From Rhynochetos jubatus (lineage: Eukaryota; Chordata; Aves; Eurypygiformes; Rhynochetidae), in contig CM050690.1 of NCBI GenBank assembly GCA_027574665.1, positions 38,540,665-38,604,664 of the forward strand: 64,000 nucleotides of DNA. Reading direction: 5' to 3'. Position 1 is the first letter of the stretch, and every line of letters starts with the position of its first letter. Shown in pieces: positions 25,301 through 61,854 of this stretch. A program made the position numbers and the translations under genes. The notes under the pieces were generated by a model. The model worked only from the letters and a program-made list of their open reading frames with translations, was not told where the DNA came from and made no database searches.

Positions 25301-28224
25301 TGCTGTATTGGTGCAGGACCTACACAAAAAGTAGGAAACGCTTCTCTGACTTAGAGCAATTATTGGTAGAAAATGAAGTACCTCCTTTTTTTTTGTGAGT
25401 TGTTGGCTGTATTGTAAAAGATCCATGGTTGAATATTTTTTCTCATCCTCCTAGATCCTAATCAAGCCATGTGCAGGTATTTCATAAAGTCACCTCAGTC
25501 AGAGCCTTCTTACTTCACAGTGGCTTGAGGGCCTTTCCTTACGGCAGGGGAAAGGCTTGGTAAAGGTCCTGGTCCTATTCGGTCATTTTTCACTATGTTA
25601 ATTAAGAATACCTGGCAGACTGTGGATATGTAGCTTTTGTTACGTGATCATCTTTGCATGGTCATCTTTAACAGCCGAGGATGCTAGAGCCTACAGCTGG
25701 CAAAGAGGAGGTGTGCACCTTCACACCACACATGGGTGTACTGATTGTGTCTCATTTCACTCAGCCTCCCCTATCTGTTGAGGGTATTTCTTGGGGATCC
25801 TCCAGAAATTGAAGTGGATCAGCATCTTCGAATGCCTATAAATCTAGAGCTATCCGGTTTTGTCTGTCATAGTTGCCTTTATGCAGGCAGGTGACACGTG
25901 AGGGCAGTTTCTGAATCCTCTGATAACCTATCTGGTCTTTGAGACCGGGTATGCTGCCAGCATCTTGATGCAGCTCTGGAGTCCCTCTGCTTGGCTGCTC
26001 ATATCGGTGGCTAGAAGAGCCTCTGTCCCCATCCTTTGCAAGTGGATAACTTTCAGTTAAACTTGAAGTTCTTGATCATCTCCAGCACAGGAGTTTGTCT
26101 TTAGGAAAAACCTGGAGTCAGCTTTCAAGGGTTTTATGCTAAAGTCCATGGTAGCAGATGGGGGCAGGTGGTGGGGAATGACCTGGTTTTTTGTGTCACT
26201 TCCATGGCACAGCCACAAGACCATTTCAGGTTTCCCTTCTGCTTGCTTACACAGCCTTGTCTAGGGGATGGGTGACGAAACACCCAGGTAAAGAGACATG
26301 CAGGTAAGGTCATAAGAGAGTGTCCCATACAGTGCTTGTTTGGGTTTTTATTAAAAATATTTTCTTTCCATCTTTAAAAAAATAATTTAGTAGAGGAATT
26401 CCTATCCTGGAAAGTTTGTTTTCTTCCAAAATTAAATACTCAGATGCCTTCATTTTTCTGTTAACTCGTAAGTCTGTTCACAGCTCCATTTCTGACTATG
26501 GAAGAAAATCTGCAGTAACAGACTTCCTGATTTTTAAATATTTTTTATTATTATTTTCAGTTTCCTTTTACATTTCGGTGGAGTCAATCCATCCGTGTTT
26601 CTCATTTTCCTTTTGAGAAAAGACAGACCGAAAACAAGGAAGAATAGTCCATGCTGTGATAATCACTGCAGCTCATGGTCAGGGTTTCTCCATTTTTGTT
26701 CTCCATGTCATCACACGTTTTTGGTGATATTTCTGTATTTGGAATGCTGTTGAACCTTTGTCAGGGCAAGGAGGGTGAGAGCAGGAGAGCTAAGGCAGGG
26801 CTGGAGAGGTCTGAAGTACATACTTACATCCGTTTCTGCTTCCTGTTGTTTTTGTGATAATAAATAAATCTAAAACACAGTTGTGGAAGCTGTGACAATG
26901 AGTCTGTTCAGAGGACTGAGTTTTTTCTTTAGAAACGATGATGGAGAATCTGAACTATTTTAACCAAACTCTTAATGACAGTCTCAGACAGCTTCCATCC
27001 ACACGTGTGCTCTGGAAGTGGGAAGCCCCGGTCAGAAGCTGGTGTCGATGCCCTTCTCCCAGACCCCTCTGCAGGCTGAAGGGTGTTCATCCTTGCTTGT
27101 GGCTCAGTGCTGATGGTGCAGGCCTGTGCTCGTCCCAGTGCTGCTGGCTGGTGCGGAGATGGGCTCACAGGCGGAACACTGGGCGTTGAATTCAGTCTTG
27201 ATTTTAAATGGGGGAGAGGGGACACTAACAAAAAACCACAAAACCCTGCACACTTCTTTGCCACTGCTGTCTGAATTCTTGCTCTCAGCAGTTAAAATTG
27301 CCTCACAAATGAAAAATGCAGTCTGCGGATGGAGGTTTTGGTTAGCATTGTGTACCCGTTGGAACGTGTTCCTATCAGCTAGCTGCCGGTGTAACAAACT
27401 TACGTACAGTCTCGGGGAAAAGCTCACTGAAGGCTTAAATTTCACAGCATTCACACAGCATAGGTGGAACTGATAGCTTGACCTGTTTTCCAATAAAGCG
27501 ATCTCTTTGGCTGTGTGATTAGCTTATCGTGCTTATAAATACCTTGCTAAGTGTTTGAGGCCTGAGGGACTGTCTGTTATGTGTGGCTACTGTAATTTTG
27601 TTCCCCCTTCCCTTCCTGCGTGGTAGAACCAAGTCCACAAGTTCTGCAAGTGTTCAATAAGTAACAGTGCGGTTGAAGGGATTACTCACATGTATGCAGT
27701 TGTTTCTGTGTAAGGAACTTCTTGGATCCAGCAGTTAAATTGTTAAAACTTGAAAGGGGCTGCTAAACAATAGCCTGGCTGAGACACTGGAGTTCAAGTG
27801 GTAATTTTTATTATAAAATATTAAAGTCAAAATATGAATTTTCAATCTGTGCTGTGCTGCTTAAGCATTTTTGCTTTATAGTTTCAAGTAGGTTCGTGGT
27901 GGGGTGAACCCGTGTGTGCTTGGAAGAGGAATAACTTGCTCCATATCAATCTGTTTCTGACAATTTAAAAAAAACCAAAAAAATCCCAAACCCTTAAGAT
28001 TACAGGACTGCTTTTTCCTGGGGTCTCTTAAAGTGAGAGTTAGTTCAACTCCTGGTAGATTTCCCTACTGTGGTTTTGATGTGTTTCTGTGTGAAACGGG
28101 TGGCAGGATTTGTTCGAGTATGTAGGCCACTATTGTATTAGAATTACATAACCATGTTGAGTGGTGGAAACAGATGAAAAGACGGGGATGTACGGCGTCC
28201 CCTCACAGATTATATCCTGCAACA
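22391..28224 (+). other. TJP2 5' intron / region upstream of exon B1
   Basis: No repeat family or exon recognised apart from a short (AAGC)n tract. A TATA-like TTATAAAT at about 27533 is the only promoter-like motif noticed upstream of B1, and it is nearly 700 nt away. The B1 transcription start is unknown. Confidence 0.45.
22898..22930. repeat. Short (AAGC)n tetranucleotide repeat with A-rich end
   Basis: Four to five AAGC/AAAC units, then CAACAAAAAAAT. Confidence 0.75.
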
Positions 28225-54349
<26,125 letters not shown>

Positions 54350-54483
54350 GCTTGCTAGTATGTGCACGTATAATGCTCTTTTGAGGTTTCTTCCCTCACA
54401 GCCAAAGTGGAGCAGTAGTTATTCCTGAAAAGCTGTATTTTTATGGGGGTGGTGTTAGGGGGTACGCTACTCAACTTAGACAT

Positions 54484-55082
54484 GGAATCACAGAGTTGTT
54501 TGGGTTGGAAGGGAGCTTAAAGACCACCTAGTTCTAGCCCCCCTGCCATGGGCAGGGACACCCTCCACTAGACCAGGTTGCTCAGAGCCTCATCCATCCT
54601 GGCCTTGAACACTTCCAGGGATGGGGCATCCACAGCTGCCCTGGGCAACCTGTTCCAGTGCCTCACCACCCTCTCTGGGAAGAATTTCTTCCTGATATCC
54701 AATCTAAATCTCCCTGCTTTCACTTTAAACCCATTACCCCTTGTCCTGTCACTGCAGGCCCTTGTAAAAAGTCCCCTCCACCTTCTTTGTAGCCCCTTCA
54801 GCTACTGGAAGGCTGCAATAAGGTCTCTCTGGAGCCTTCTCTTCTCCAGGCTGAACAAGCCCAACTCTCTCAGCCTGTCCCCACAGCAGAGGGGCTCCAG
54901 CCCTCTGAGCATCTTCGTGGCCTCCTCTGGACTCGCTCCAACTGGTCGATATCCTTCTGTTGTTGGGGGCCCCACAGCTGGGTGCAGTACTCCAGACGGG
55001 GTCTCACGAGAGCAGAGCAGAGGGGAAGAATCACGTCTCTCAACCTGCCGGCCACACTTCTCCTGATACAGCCCAGGATACA
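54484..55082 (-). mobile_element. CR1 LINE 3' fragment in the TJP2 3' UTR (antisense)
   Basis: It starts 135 nt after the TJP2 stop codon with GGAATCACAGAGTTG. The minus strand encodes CR1 ORF2 C-terminal motifs including [20 protein letters not shown] and FKVKAGRFRLDI-type residues. It is truncated at about 55082 inside the [13 protein letters not shown] region. Similarity to the 10.2 kb copy is high, so it is probably fairly young. Confidence 0.93.
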
Positions 55083-55678
55083 TATCTATATGCCGAACTG
55101 GAAGAGTTCATTTTTTTGGGGATATTATTTTGTTAGCATCTAAGAAAAGAAATCACTATTGCCTGAATGCTGTTGCCTGTTTTCTAAGGACCAAATCCTG
55201 GAAATTTATGTTAATTCTTGATGTTTTCATATTTTAACGTAAAACCCCTTTCTTCCCTTTTATTAATGCTGCCTTTTCTGACTGTTCTGCTGTGTTACAA
55301 AAGTATGAACCCAGAGATACACTTCTTAATGCAATAGAACTAAATTTGAAAGTGTGTTTGGAGAACAGCAAGTGCCTTTAACAAGAAGCATCTTAAACTG
55401 TTTGTTTAGACATCTGATACCTGGTGCAAAGCCATAACAAATTAAAAGGGGATTGACTGGTTTACCTGTCTTTTTGGTTTTTTATCAGTGTCATGGTAAC
55501 AATTTCCTTTGCATGTCATTTTTCTGAGTTCATAGTCATACGCAATATTTCATAAATACTGACTGTACATAATGAAGGTGCAATTGAACTGGGTTGTTGG
55601 AAAAGACCAGGGTGTTCTTATACAGGGAAAATGATACCGAAATTCAATCATGTATTAAAATTTACACAGACTGCAAAT

Positions 55679-55684
55679 AATAAA
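55679..55684 (+). promoter_or_regulatory. TJP2: Probable TJP2 poly(A) signal AATAAA
   Basis: It is a canonical hexamer at the end of an AT-rich stretch, with a T/G-rich segment at about 55710-55740 and a change to GC-rich DNA afterwards. Confidence 0.65.
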
Positions 55685-55700
55685 GGATATATTCTAGACA

Positions 55701-56479
55701 AACCCTGAGTATCTGAGTTTACTTTTGAACAGTGTTAGTCTTCCAGAGTCTCTGACTTTGGTGAGCGTACGTAGAGCAGCGCTCTTCAGGGACTTCTGCT
55801 GTTCAAGGAACTGGGAAGCGTCACTGTTGATGTTACTTCCTGGCCTTCTGAACATGGTTGTGAAATCTGTTGTGGTTTAAAAGAAAACTGACGCAGAACT
55901 ATGGAATTCCTGCAAGAGACTTATCTTCTAGACCATCACCTTCTGCCTCCCCATTCCTGCTCTTTATCCCTAATTCTGCTGTATAGAATAAAGACTCTTG
56001 GAAGGGTCACAGAGAAATCTGGTTTTGCTCACGTGATAGTGAGGGCCCAGGGTGGCTGTGCATGGGCTGAGCCAGGAATACTGCAGGGTCCCTCCCCACC
56101 TCCCGCCCCCTCGTGCCTCTGTCTGCAAGGCCGCAGCCTTGACCTCACCCCGTGCGGGCTGGGGCCTCTGAGGCCCAGGCCTTGCTCTCGGCCACAGGTG
56201 AGTCCAGCCACGACGGCCTGGTGTGAGGCAGCACACGCTGTCCTGCTGGCTGCGTGCCCGTGGCAGGAGCGCTTCTGCCAGGGACCGGTTTGGAGCTCTT
56301 GCCTGAGTGCCCGTTCTCTGGGCATCCAGAACTTCTGCGGCTGAAGGCCCTGCAGGAGTGACCTTGCTTTATCCCCAGCATGGGTCGGAGCAAGGCTCCC
56401 CCAGAACCACAGGAGGCACTGAGCCCCGTCAAGGAGTGCTGGCAGCAACATGAAGAATGAGTGTGTATGTGCCTGGGGT
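55701..56479. other. Intergenic, shift to GC-rich DNA
   Basis: From about 56040 the sequence turns GC-rich. Open frames on both strands (up to 183 codons on the minus strand) reflect composition and show no domain. Part of it may be the 5' UTR of the CR1 element that follows. Confidence 0.45.
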
Positions 56480-58640
56480 CGCACGGCGTGGAAGGCAGTA
56501 CACAGCAGGGATCTCTGCCCTTTTCCTCCCCCAGGCTCACCCCTTCCCAGGCGGCCCAGGACCAGGCCGTGACCCTGCAAGCATCTGTATGTTGCCGGGA
56601 CAGCCCTCCAGAAAGTGAAAGGAAGTGAACTCTGTCACTCAGGGATGCAGCCGTCCAGGTGTCCGGCTGCAGGGGGTGCCTGAGCCTGTCACCCATGCCG
56701 GAGGACAGCAGGGATAGCCCTGTCTAAGGGCTGACCCGGGAACGATCTGCTCAGCTGGTGGCAGAGCTGAAGGGGGAAGTGGAGAGGCTGAGGAAGTATC
56801 AGGGAGTGTGAGAGGGAGAGAGGTTTTGGCCCCACCAATCTACCACCCCTGAGGCAAAGGGAGCAGATGGAGGCCCCACAGCCAGCAGTGGATCCCATAT
56901 TCTCTTGCCACCCGGCAGACAGAAGGGACTTGGGAGACGGAGGGGAATGGAAACAGGTCCCTGCTCAGGGAGGTAGGCACCTCTGAAACTCGAGGGCCAA
57001 GCGATTTTGGCTGCAGAGGAAGGCTCATCCAGGGACTTGCCCAGGATGACTCAGCCAGCCCCACGCGTGCAACTACCTCCATTAAAAATGAGGGTCATCG
57101 ATGTAGGCGACTCCCTTCTGAGGGGAACAGGGCCCAGTGTGCCGCCCAGACCCATCTCACAGGGAAGCCTGCTGCCTCCCTGGGGCCCGGGTTAGAGACA
57201 TCACCAGGAAACGCCCTGGTCTGGGACGGCCCTCGGATTGTTACCTGCTACTGATCATGCAGGTGGGTAGTGACAAGGTTCGGAGAGCAATCCAAAGGAC
57301 ATCAAAAGGGACTTCAGCGCACCGGAGCGATGGGTTGCAGGACTGGGAGCACAGGTAGTGTGCTCATTCCCTTTAGCGGCAGGAAGGATACTGACAGGAA
57401 CAGGAAAGCACACCTGACCAACACGTGGCTCAGAGGCTGGTGCCAAACGTGGAATTTCGGGGTTTTGATCATGGGAGGTTTACACAGCACAGGGCCAGCT
57501 GGCAACAGATGACGTGCAGCTGGCTCAGAGGGGAAAAGGATTCTTGCCCATGAATTGGCAGGGCTCATCGAGAGGGCTTTAAACTGGGTTTGAAAGGGGG
57601 AAGGGGGCAAAACCAGTAGTGACACCAACAGATGCCCAGAGCCTGGAGAAGAATCACAGGTCACCAAGAGAGCACCTGGCAAACGAAACAAGAGAATTCC
57701 AGCTGCTGCAGTCCGCAAGCCAACTTCATCGAGGGCCCATCTTAAATGCCTCTGCGCAAGTGCATGGAGCATGGGGAATACACAGGAGGAGCTAGAGGCA
57801 TGCCCACATATGAGGGGCTGTGACCTCACTGGCATCGTGGAGACGTGGTGGGACGGCTCCTACGGCTGGAGTGTCAGAACGGAAGGGTACAGGCTCGTTA
57901 GGAAGCACAGGCAGGGGAGATGGGGAGGGGGGGTTGCTCTCTACGTCAGAGACCCGCTGGAGTGCGTGGAGCTCCACCTGGGGATGGATGAGGAGCTGAC
58001 CGGGAGCTTATGGGTCAGGATTAAAGGGAGGGCAGGGACAGGGGATGCGGTCGTAGGAGTTTGCTACAGGCCACTTGGCCAGGATGAGCGAGCGGATGAG
58101 GCCCTCTGCAGGCAGACAGCAGCAGCCTCACGGTCACAAACCCTGGTCCTCATGGGCGACTTCAACCACCCCGACATCTGTTGGAGGGACAACACGGCAG
58201 GGCACAAGCAAGCCAGGAGGTTCCTGGAATGCTTCGACGACAACTTCCACCTCCAAGTGATACAGGAGCTGACGAGGAGGGATGCCATGATGGACCTTGT
58301 TCTCACCAACAGGGAGGGGCTGGTGGGGAATGTGATGCTCAAGGGCAGCCTTGGCTGCAGCGACCATGCAAGGGTGGAGTTTGAGATCCTTAAGGAGGTG
58401 AGGAGGGTGCGTGGGAAACTCACTACCCTGGGCTTCAGGAGAGGAGAGTTTGGCCTCTTCAGGGACCTGACTGGCAGTGTTAAATGGAATGAAGCCCTAG
58501 AGGGAAGAGGGGTCCCAAGACAGCTGGCGAGTATTCAAGGTCCTCCTCCAAGCTCAGGAGCGATGCATCCCAGTGAAAAGGAAGTGGTGTCAAAATGCCT
58601 GGAGGCCTGCGTGGATGAACCAGCTGGTGCCTGCTGCAGG
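56480..58640 (+). mobile_element. CR1 LINE 5' portion: ORF1 and ORF2 endonuclease, 3' part missing
   Basis: ORF1 remnants: a coiled-coil part at about 56735-56810 (RSAQLVAELKGEVERLRK), then around 57085-57540 the typical RVIDVGDSLLRGT, VQVGSDKV, NRKAHLTNTWLRGWC and GKRILAHELAGLIERAL-type text, broken by frameshifts. ORF2 runs open from 57771 to 58718 and encodes the endonuclease: GIVETWWDGSYGWSV, GGGVALYVRD, VGVCYRPLGQ, MGDFNHPDICWRDN, DLVLTNREGLV and CSDHARVEFE. Match to CR1 fades at about 58640, before the reverse transcriptase. It is an unusual fragment because most CR1 copies keep only the 3' end. Confidence 0.9.
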
Positions 58641-58718
58641 ATCTTGTTGCCTGTGTGGATGCTGCGGACAATGCTGACTGTTGTCATGGGACAGGAAAGT
58701 CCCACAAAGTTTGGGTAA
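57771..58718 (+). pseudogene. CR1 ORF2 endonuclease fragment (open frame, no RT)
   Basis: A 315-codon open frame of the apurinic/apyrimidinic-type endonuclease that nicks target DNA in CR1 retrotransposition. Visible hallmarks are the GDFNHPD motif and the SDH of CSDHARVEFE, which carries the catalytic Asp-His. The reverse transcriptase is absent and the last approximately 60 codons are not CR1-like, so this is a remnant and not a host gene. Confidence 0.85.
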
Positions 58719-59166
58719 ATTGCCCAATCTTCTGCCTCCAGGCCATGAACCAAAGAAGCCATAGCAACTTCTGCCGTGCCTCCCCAGAGCTCCTAAGAGC
58801 TCTGGAAAGCCCTGGCAGCTCTGGGACTCAAGTGCAAAGCCTTTCCCTTTCAGGTGCTGCTGGAGCAGCCTGAGGGCAAGCTGACATCCCTGTGGTAAGA
58901 GCTCTCTCCTGGCCCACAGCTCATTTGGTGGGGTAATGGGTACTGGCCCCAGGGCACAGGACTTCCCTCTCTCTTTGGCTTTAGCTGAAGCTGGAGGTGA
59001 GGGGAAGCACTCGCATAGCAGGGAAAGTAAAGGGGGCTCGAGCACCCGCATCTCTGCTTGCCTCCAAGCTTGGAGGCTCTGGTAGGGGCAGGGCAGCTCC
59101 CTGACAAGATTCTCTTTGCCAGCATCTGCAGGACCTCACTCACTCCAGGGGGTAGGGGGGACACAC

Positions 59167-59250
59167 AAAGTCCAGGAGCTGCAGCAACTGAGGAAGGGGG
59201 TGTCGAGCCTTGCTGAAGAGATGAGCCACCTGAAGAAGGTGATCATGTGC
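59167..59250 (+). pseudogene. Possible coiled-coil exon of the SUN pseudogene
   Basis: It encodes KVQELQQLRKGVSSLAEEM and SHLKK with a leucine heptad pattern, as in the coiled coil that precedes SUN domains. It ends at a possible GTGATC donor and lies upstream of the SUN blocks on the same strand. A shorter block at 58855-58895 (VLLEQPEGKLTSLW between TTTCAG and GTAAGA) could be the preceding exon. The link to the SUN pseudogene is inference from position. Confidence 0.35.
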
Positions 59251-59869
59251 TTTGGAAAAAAGGTCTGGGATAAGCAGGGCCCCACACAGGGGCCTTTCCT
59301 GGGGCTGCTGGTGCAATTTTCCTTCTCAGTCCACCCACCCATCCCTTACTAGGCGTTGCTGGTTGAGCTTCTCCGCTACAAAGCCCCTTTCTCTGCCCTG
59401 CTTTTACTGGGATGCACCTGGCAGTGGCAGACTGCCGACATCCTTCACCCAGTGCTCTGCAGCCTCTGGCACCTGCGCTGTGGCTGTGAATATGAATGCT
59501 CTTGCTGAGCCCTCGCTTTCTTCATCAGAAGGTTTTGAGTCTGGCAGCTGTTTGGACAAGGTTTGTCTTGGGCTTTCTGACACAGGTTCCTTCCTTTGTT
59601 CTGTGCTGGGACTCCGAGGTCACACTGAAAGTCCTGCTGACTGGTGTCTCCTTCTTCTTTTCTTCCCTCAGGAAGGCTGAGGACAAGACCCAGGGCCTCC
59701 CCTCAGGCCAGTGGTATTGCTGAAACCCATGGCACTGGTCAGGTGGCAGACACCTGAGGTCTGACGTGCGGACTGGCTCACTGGGAACCAGCAGCTTCCC
59801 TCAGGAGCTGAGCTGCTGCATTCTGCCCACCATCCCTGGTCACTTGTGGGCAAAGGAGCTTCTCTGATC

Positions 59870-60445
59870 TGGAGGAGGGTATCGAGTGCACCCTCTGTTA
59901 GTTTGCAGAAGACACCAAGCTGGGTGGGAGTGTTGATCTGCCTGTGGGCAGGAAGCGTTTGCACAGGGACATGGACAGGCTGGATTGATGGGCTGAGGCC
60001 AACAGTGTGAGGTTCAGCAAGGCCTAGTGCTGGCTCCTGCAGTTAAGCCACAACAACCCCCACAACGCTACAGACTTGGGGATGAGGGTCTGGAAAGATA
60101 CCCAGCGGAAAAGGACCTGGGGGTATTGCTTGACAGCCGGCTAAATATGAGCCACCAGTGTGCCCTGGTGGCTAAGAAGGCCAACGGCATCCTGGCCTGT
60201 GTCAGGACCAGGGCAGTGAGTGTCCTCCTGTACCCGGCACTGGTGAGGCCGCATCTCGCATCCTGTGTTCAGTTTTGGGCCCCTCACTGCAAGAAAGACA
60301 CTGAGGTGCTGGAGCGTGTCCAGAGAAGGGAACGGAGCTGGGGAAGGGTCTGGAGCACAAGGGCTGTGAGGAGCGGCTGGGGGAACCGAGGTTGTTCAGC
60401 CTGGAGAAGAGGAGGCTCAGTGGGGACCTCATATCTCTGGTAGAA
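59870..60445 (+). mobile_element. CR1 LINE fragment in an intron of the SUN pseudogene
   Basis: It begins GGTATCGAGTGCACCCTCTG (ECTLC), has the ACACCAAGCTGGG region just after the RT catalytic motif, then encodes [40 protein letters not shown] and [15 protein letters not shown], and ends abruptly after GGAGAAGAGGAGGCTCAGTG. It is truncated at both ends. Confidence 0.9.
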
Positions 60446-60498
60446 GTGTGGGCCATGTCACACCCTCACCAACCACTATCGTTGCCATCTGCTTTTAG

Positions 60499-60675
60499 CT
60501 GGACATTTCCCCAGGATACTGCTGACCTTTCCAAGCATTTCAGAGTCACATGGTCATTACCTTGCCCACACAAGTCCACCAAACTACAGTCACTGTGCAG
60601 CACACCTTGAGGAAGTACTCCTCTGCACTTGGGGACATCAGCAGTGTCCCCCCGGCCCGAGATTTCACTGTCTTT
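60499..60675 (+). pseudogene. SUN pseudogene exon: first recognisable SUN-domain block
   Basis: A TTTTAG acceptor and GTAAGT donor flank 59 codons. The frame reads SPGYC, a stop (TGA), [14 protein letters not shown], then [20 protein letters not shown] and PPARDFTVF. The order and spacing match SUN family residues PGNCW, VIRL, TAVTLEHI, DISSAP and DFAVY. The Trp codon of CWAF is TGA here. Confidence 0.78.
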
Positions 60676-60842
60676 GTAAGTCTCTGCTGGGCACTTGGGG
60701 CTGGGTCCTGGTACTGGTGAAAAACCATAATGGGGACTTTTGCTCGTCCCTCGCGCATCTGCTGTGGGGGTGGTCTGAGGGCCCAGATCCAGCAGGCGTG
60801 TTTCCTCATGGCTGACCTGATCCCCTGTGCTTTATCTCCAAC

Positions 60843-60927
60843 GGAGTGGATGAGGAAGGAGAAGAGGAAACTCTGCTCAGGAGGTTCATCTATGACATGA
60901 AGAGCTGATACAGATGAACCTCTGCAG
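60843..60927 (+). pseudogene. SUN pseudogene exon: second block with frameshift and lost acceptor
   Basis: It reads GVDEEGEEETLLRRFIYDMK, then needs a frame change to read ADTDEPLQ before the GTACTG donor. This corresponds to the E-rich loop, LLGxFTYD and DGDPLQ of SUN domains. The bases before it are CTCCAAC, so the AG acceptor is gone. Confidence 0.7.
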
Positions 60928-61720
60928 GTACTGGAAGTGTGTGTGGGCAAGAGGTCAGGGCAGAAATGCCAACAAGTCAGCAGCAGGATCGTGGGCAGTC
61001 CCTGCTTGGGCAGGGGCCCAGCTCTGGCTGAGAGAGATGGAGCAGGTTTGAAGGGCTGAGCAGCACCCAGCAAGGGCAACCAAAGTAGAGTGAGGTCCAG
61101 GTTGGTCCCATGGCTGTGCAGGTCACCAAAGCTCCCTGTCAACAATGGCCCTGCCACCCCATGTGTGCTGTATGCTGCCCTGAAATGCAAACATCGGGTG
61201 GTGACAGCCAACAGGCAGCCCCATGGTGATGCCTCGCACCTGGTGTCAAAGTGGCCATCGTCCCTGGGCCCCACTGGGGCAGCAGGCAGAGGAGCTGCTG
61301 GGTGCTGCCACAGCACATGCATGGGAGTGTCCGCTGGCACTCTGCCAGCACAAAGGCTGCAGCAGAGGGAAGGGGTGGCAGGAGAGGCACCTAGCCCCAG
61401 CCAGGCGGTGGTGGCAGAGAGGACACCCAACCCCTTGCCCCACCAGCACAGCTTGCCCCAGGCTCCATTTCTACCCCCGGGTCAGTGAGCCTCAGTTTCC
61501 ACCATGGCCAGGCAGCTCTCTGAGGCTGGACCCTTGCACTGCAGAGGCACAGGGGTCTGGGTAGGAGAAGGGAAGGAGGGAGAGGCTTGTCCCCTTGGTC
61601 AGGTCAGGAGCTGCACCTCCTAGAGCAAGGGCCAGACTGGCAGGGGAGGATGAGCAGGGCTTCCTGCTGTTCCGTATGCTCCAGCAGTGAACATGTCTTT
61701 TTGCCGTGTTTTCTTTGCAG

Positions 61721-61854
61721 AATGAGCTTCCCAAAGCCTTTCAGTTTATCAGGCTTGTCGTACAGAGCGACGGGACAGTCAGACCACACCTGTATTTATT
61801 GGTTGCAGGTTCAGGAGACGATAACGGTAACAAATGCCATCGGCCAGCCATGAT
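61721..61854 (+). pseudogene. SUN pseudogene exon: C-terminal block with frameshift
   Basis: After a good TTCTTTGCAG acceptor it reads NELPKAFQFIRLVVQ. A one-base shift near 61765 is then needed to read GQSDHTCIYWLQVQ, which matches the terminal NWGHPxYTCIYRFRVHG signature. A stop follows soon after (about 61852). Confidence 0.75.

Larger units (their letters stand above)
54350..55700 (+). other. TJP2: TJP2 3' untranslated region (predicted)
   Basis: No canonical AATAAA lies between the stop codon and the CR1 insertion at 54484. The first convincing one is at 55679-55684, with TG-rich sequence about 25-60 nt downstream. If it is used, the 3' UTR is about 1.35 kb and includes a complete antisense CR1 3' fragment. 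Confidence 0.7.
60499..61854 (+). pseudogene. SUN-domain (LINC complex) unprocessed pseudogene, 3' half
   Basis: Three exon-like blocks in order and on one strand match the C-terminal SUN domain, which in living proteins binds KASH peptides in the perinuclear space to link nucleus and cytoskeleton. Block 1 aligns with the PGNCWAF...VIRL...TAVTLEHI...ISSAP-KDF part. Block 2 aligns with the E-rich GxLLGxFxYD...DPLQ part. Block 3 aligns with the last part, ending in the TCIYRFRVHG signature. Introns remain, so it is not a retrocopy. Inactivating changes: TGA at 60523-60525 in the position of the conserved Trp, a lost AG acceptor before 60843, and frameshifts near 60900 and 61765. Closest type is SUN3/SPAG4/SUN5 by general resemblance; I cannot name the parent. 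It lies about 5 kb downstream of TJP2 in the same orientation. Confidence 0.75.

Noticed and set aside
25620..26330. Possible transposon or retroviral remnant in the 5' intron
   Set aside because: No terminal repeats, coding motifs or family resemblance could be seen.
12138..28173. tRNA, rRNA or microRNA genes in the long 5' intron
   Set aside because: No cloverleaf boxes or long perfect hairpins were noticed by eye; a covariance-model scan would be decisive and was not possible.
56029..56696. Two 183-codon minus-strand frames
   Set aside because: They lie in GC-rich sequence leading into the CR1 5' region, have low-information composition and no domain.
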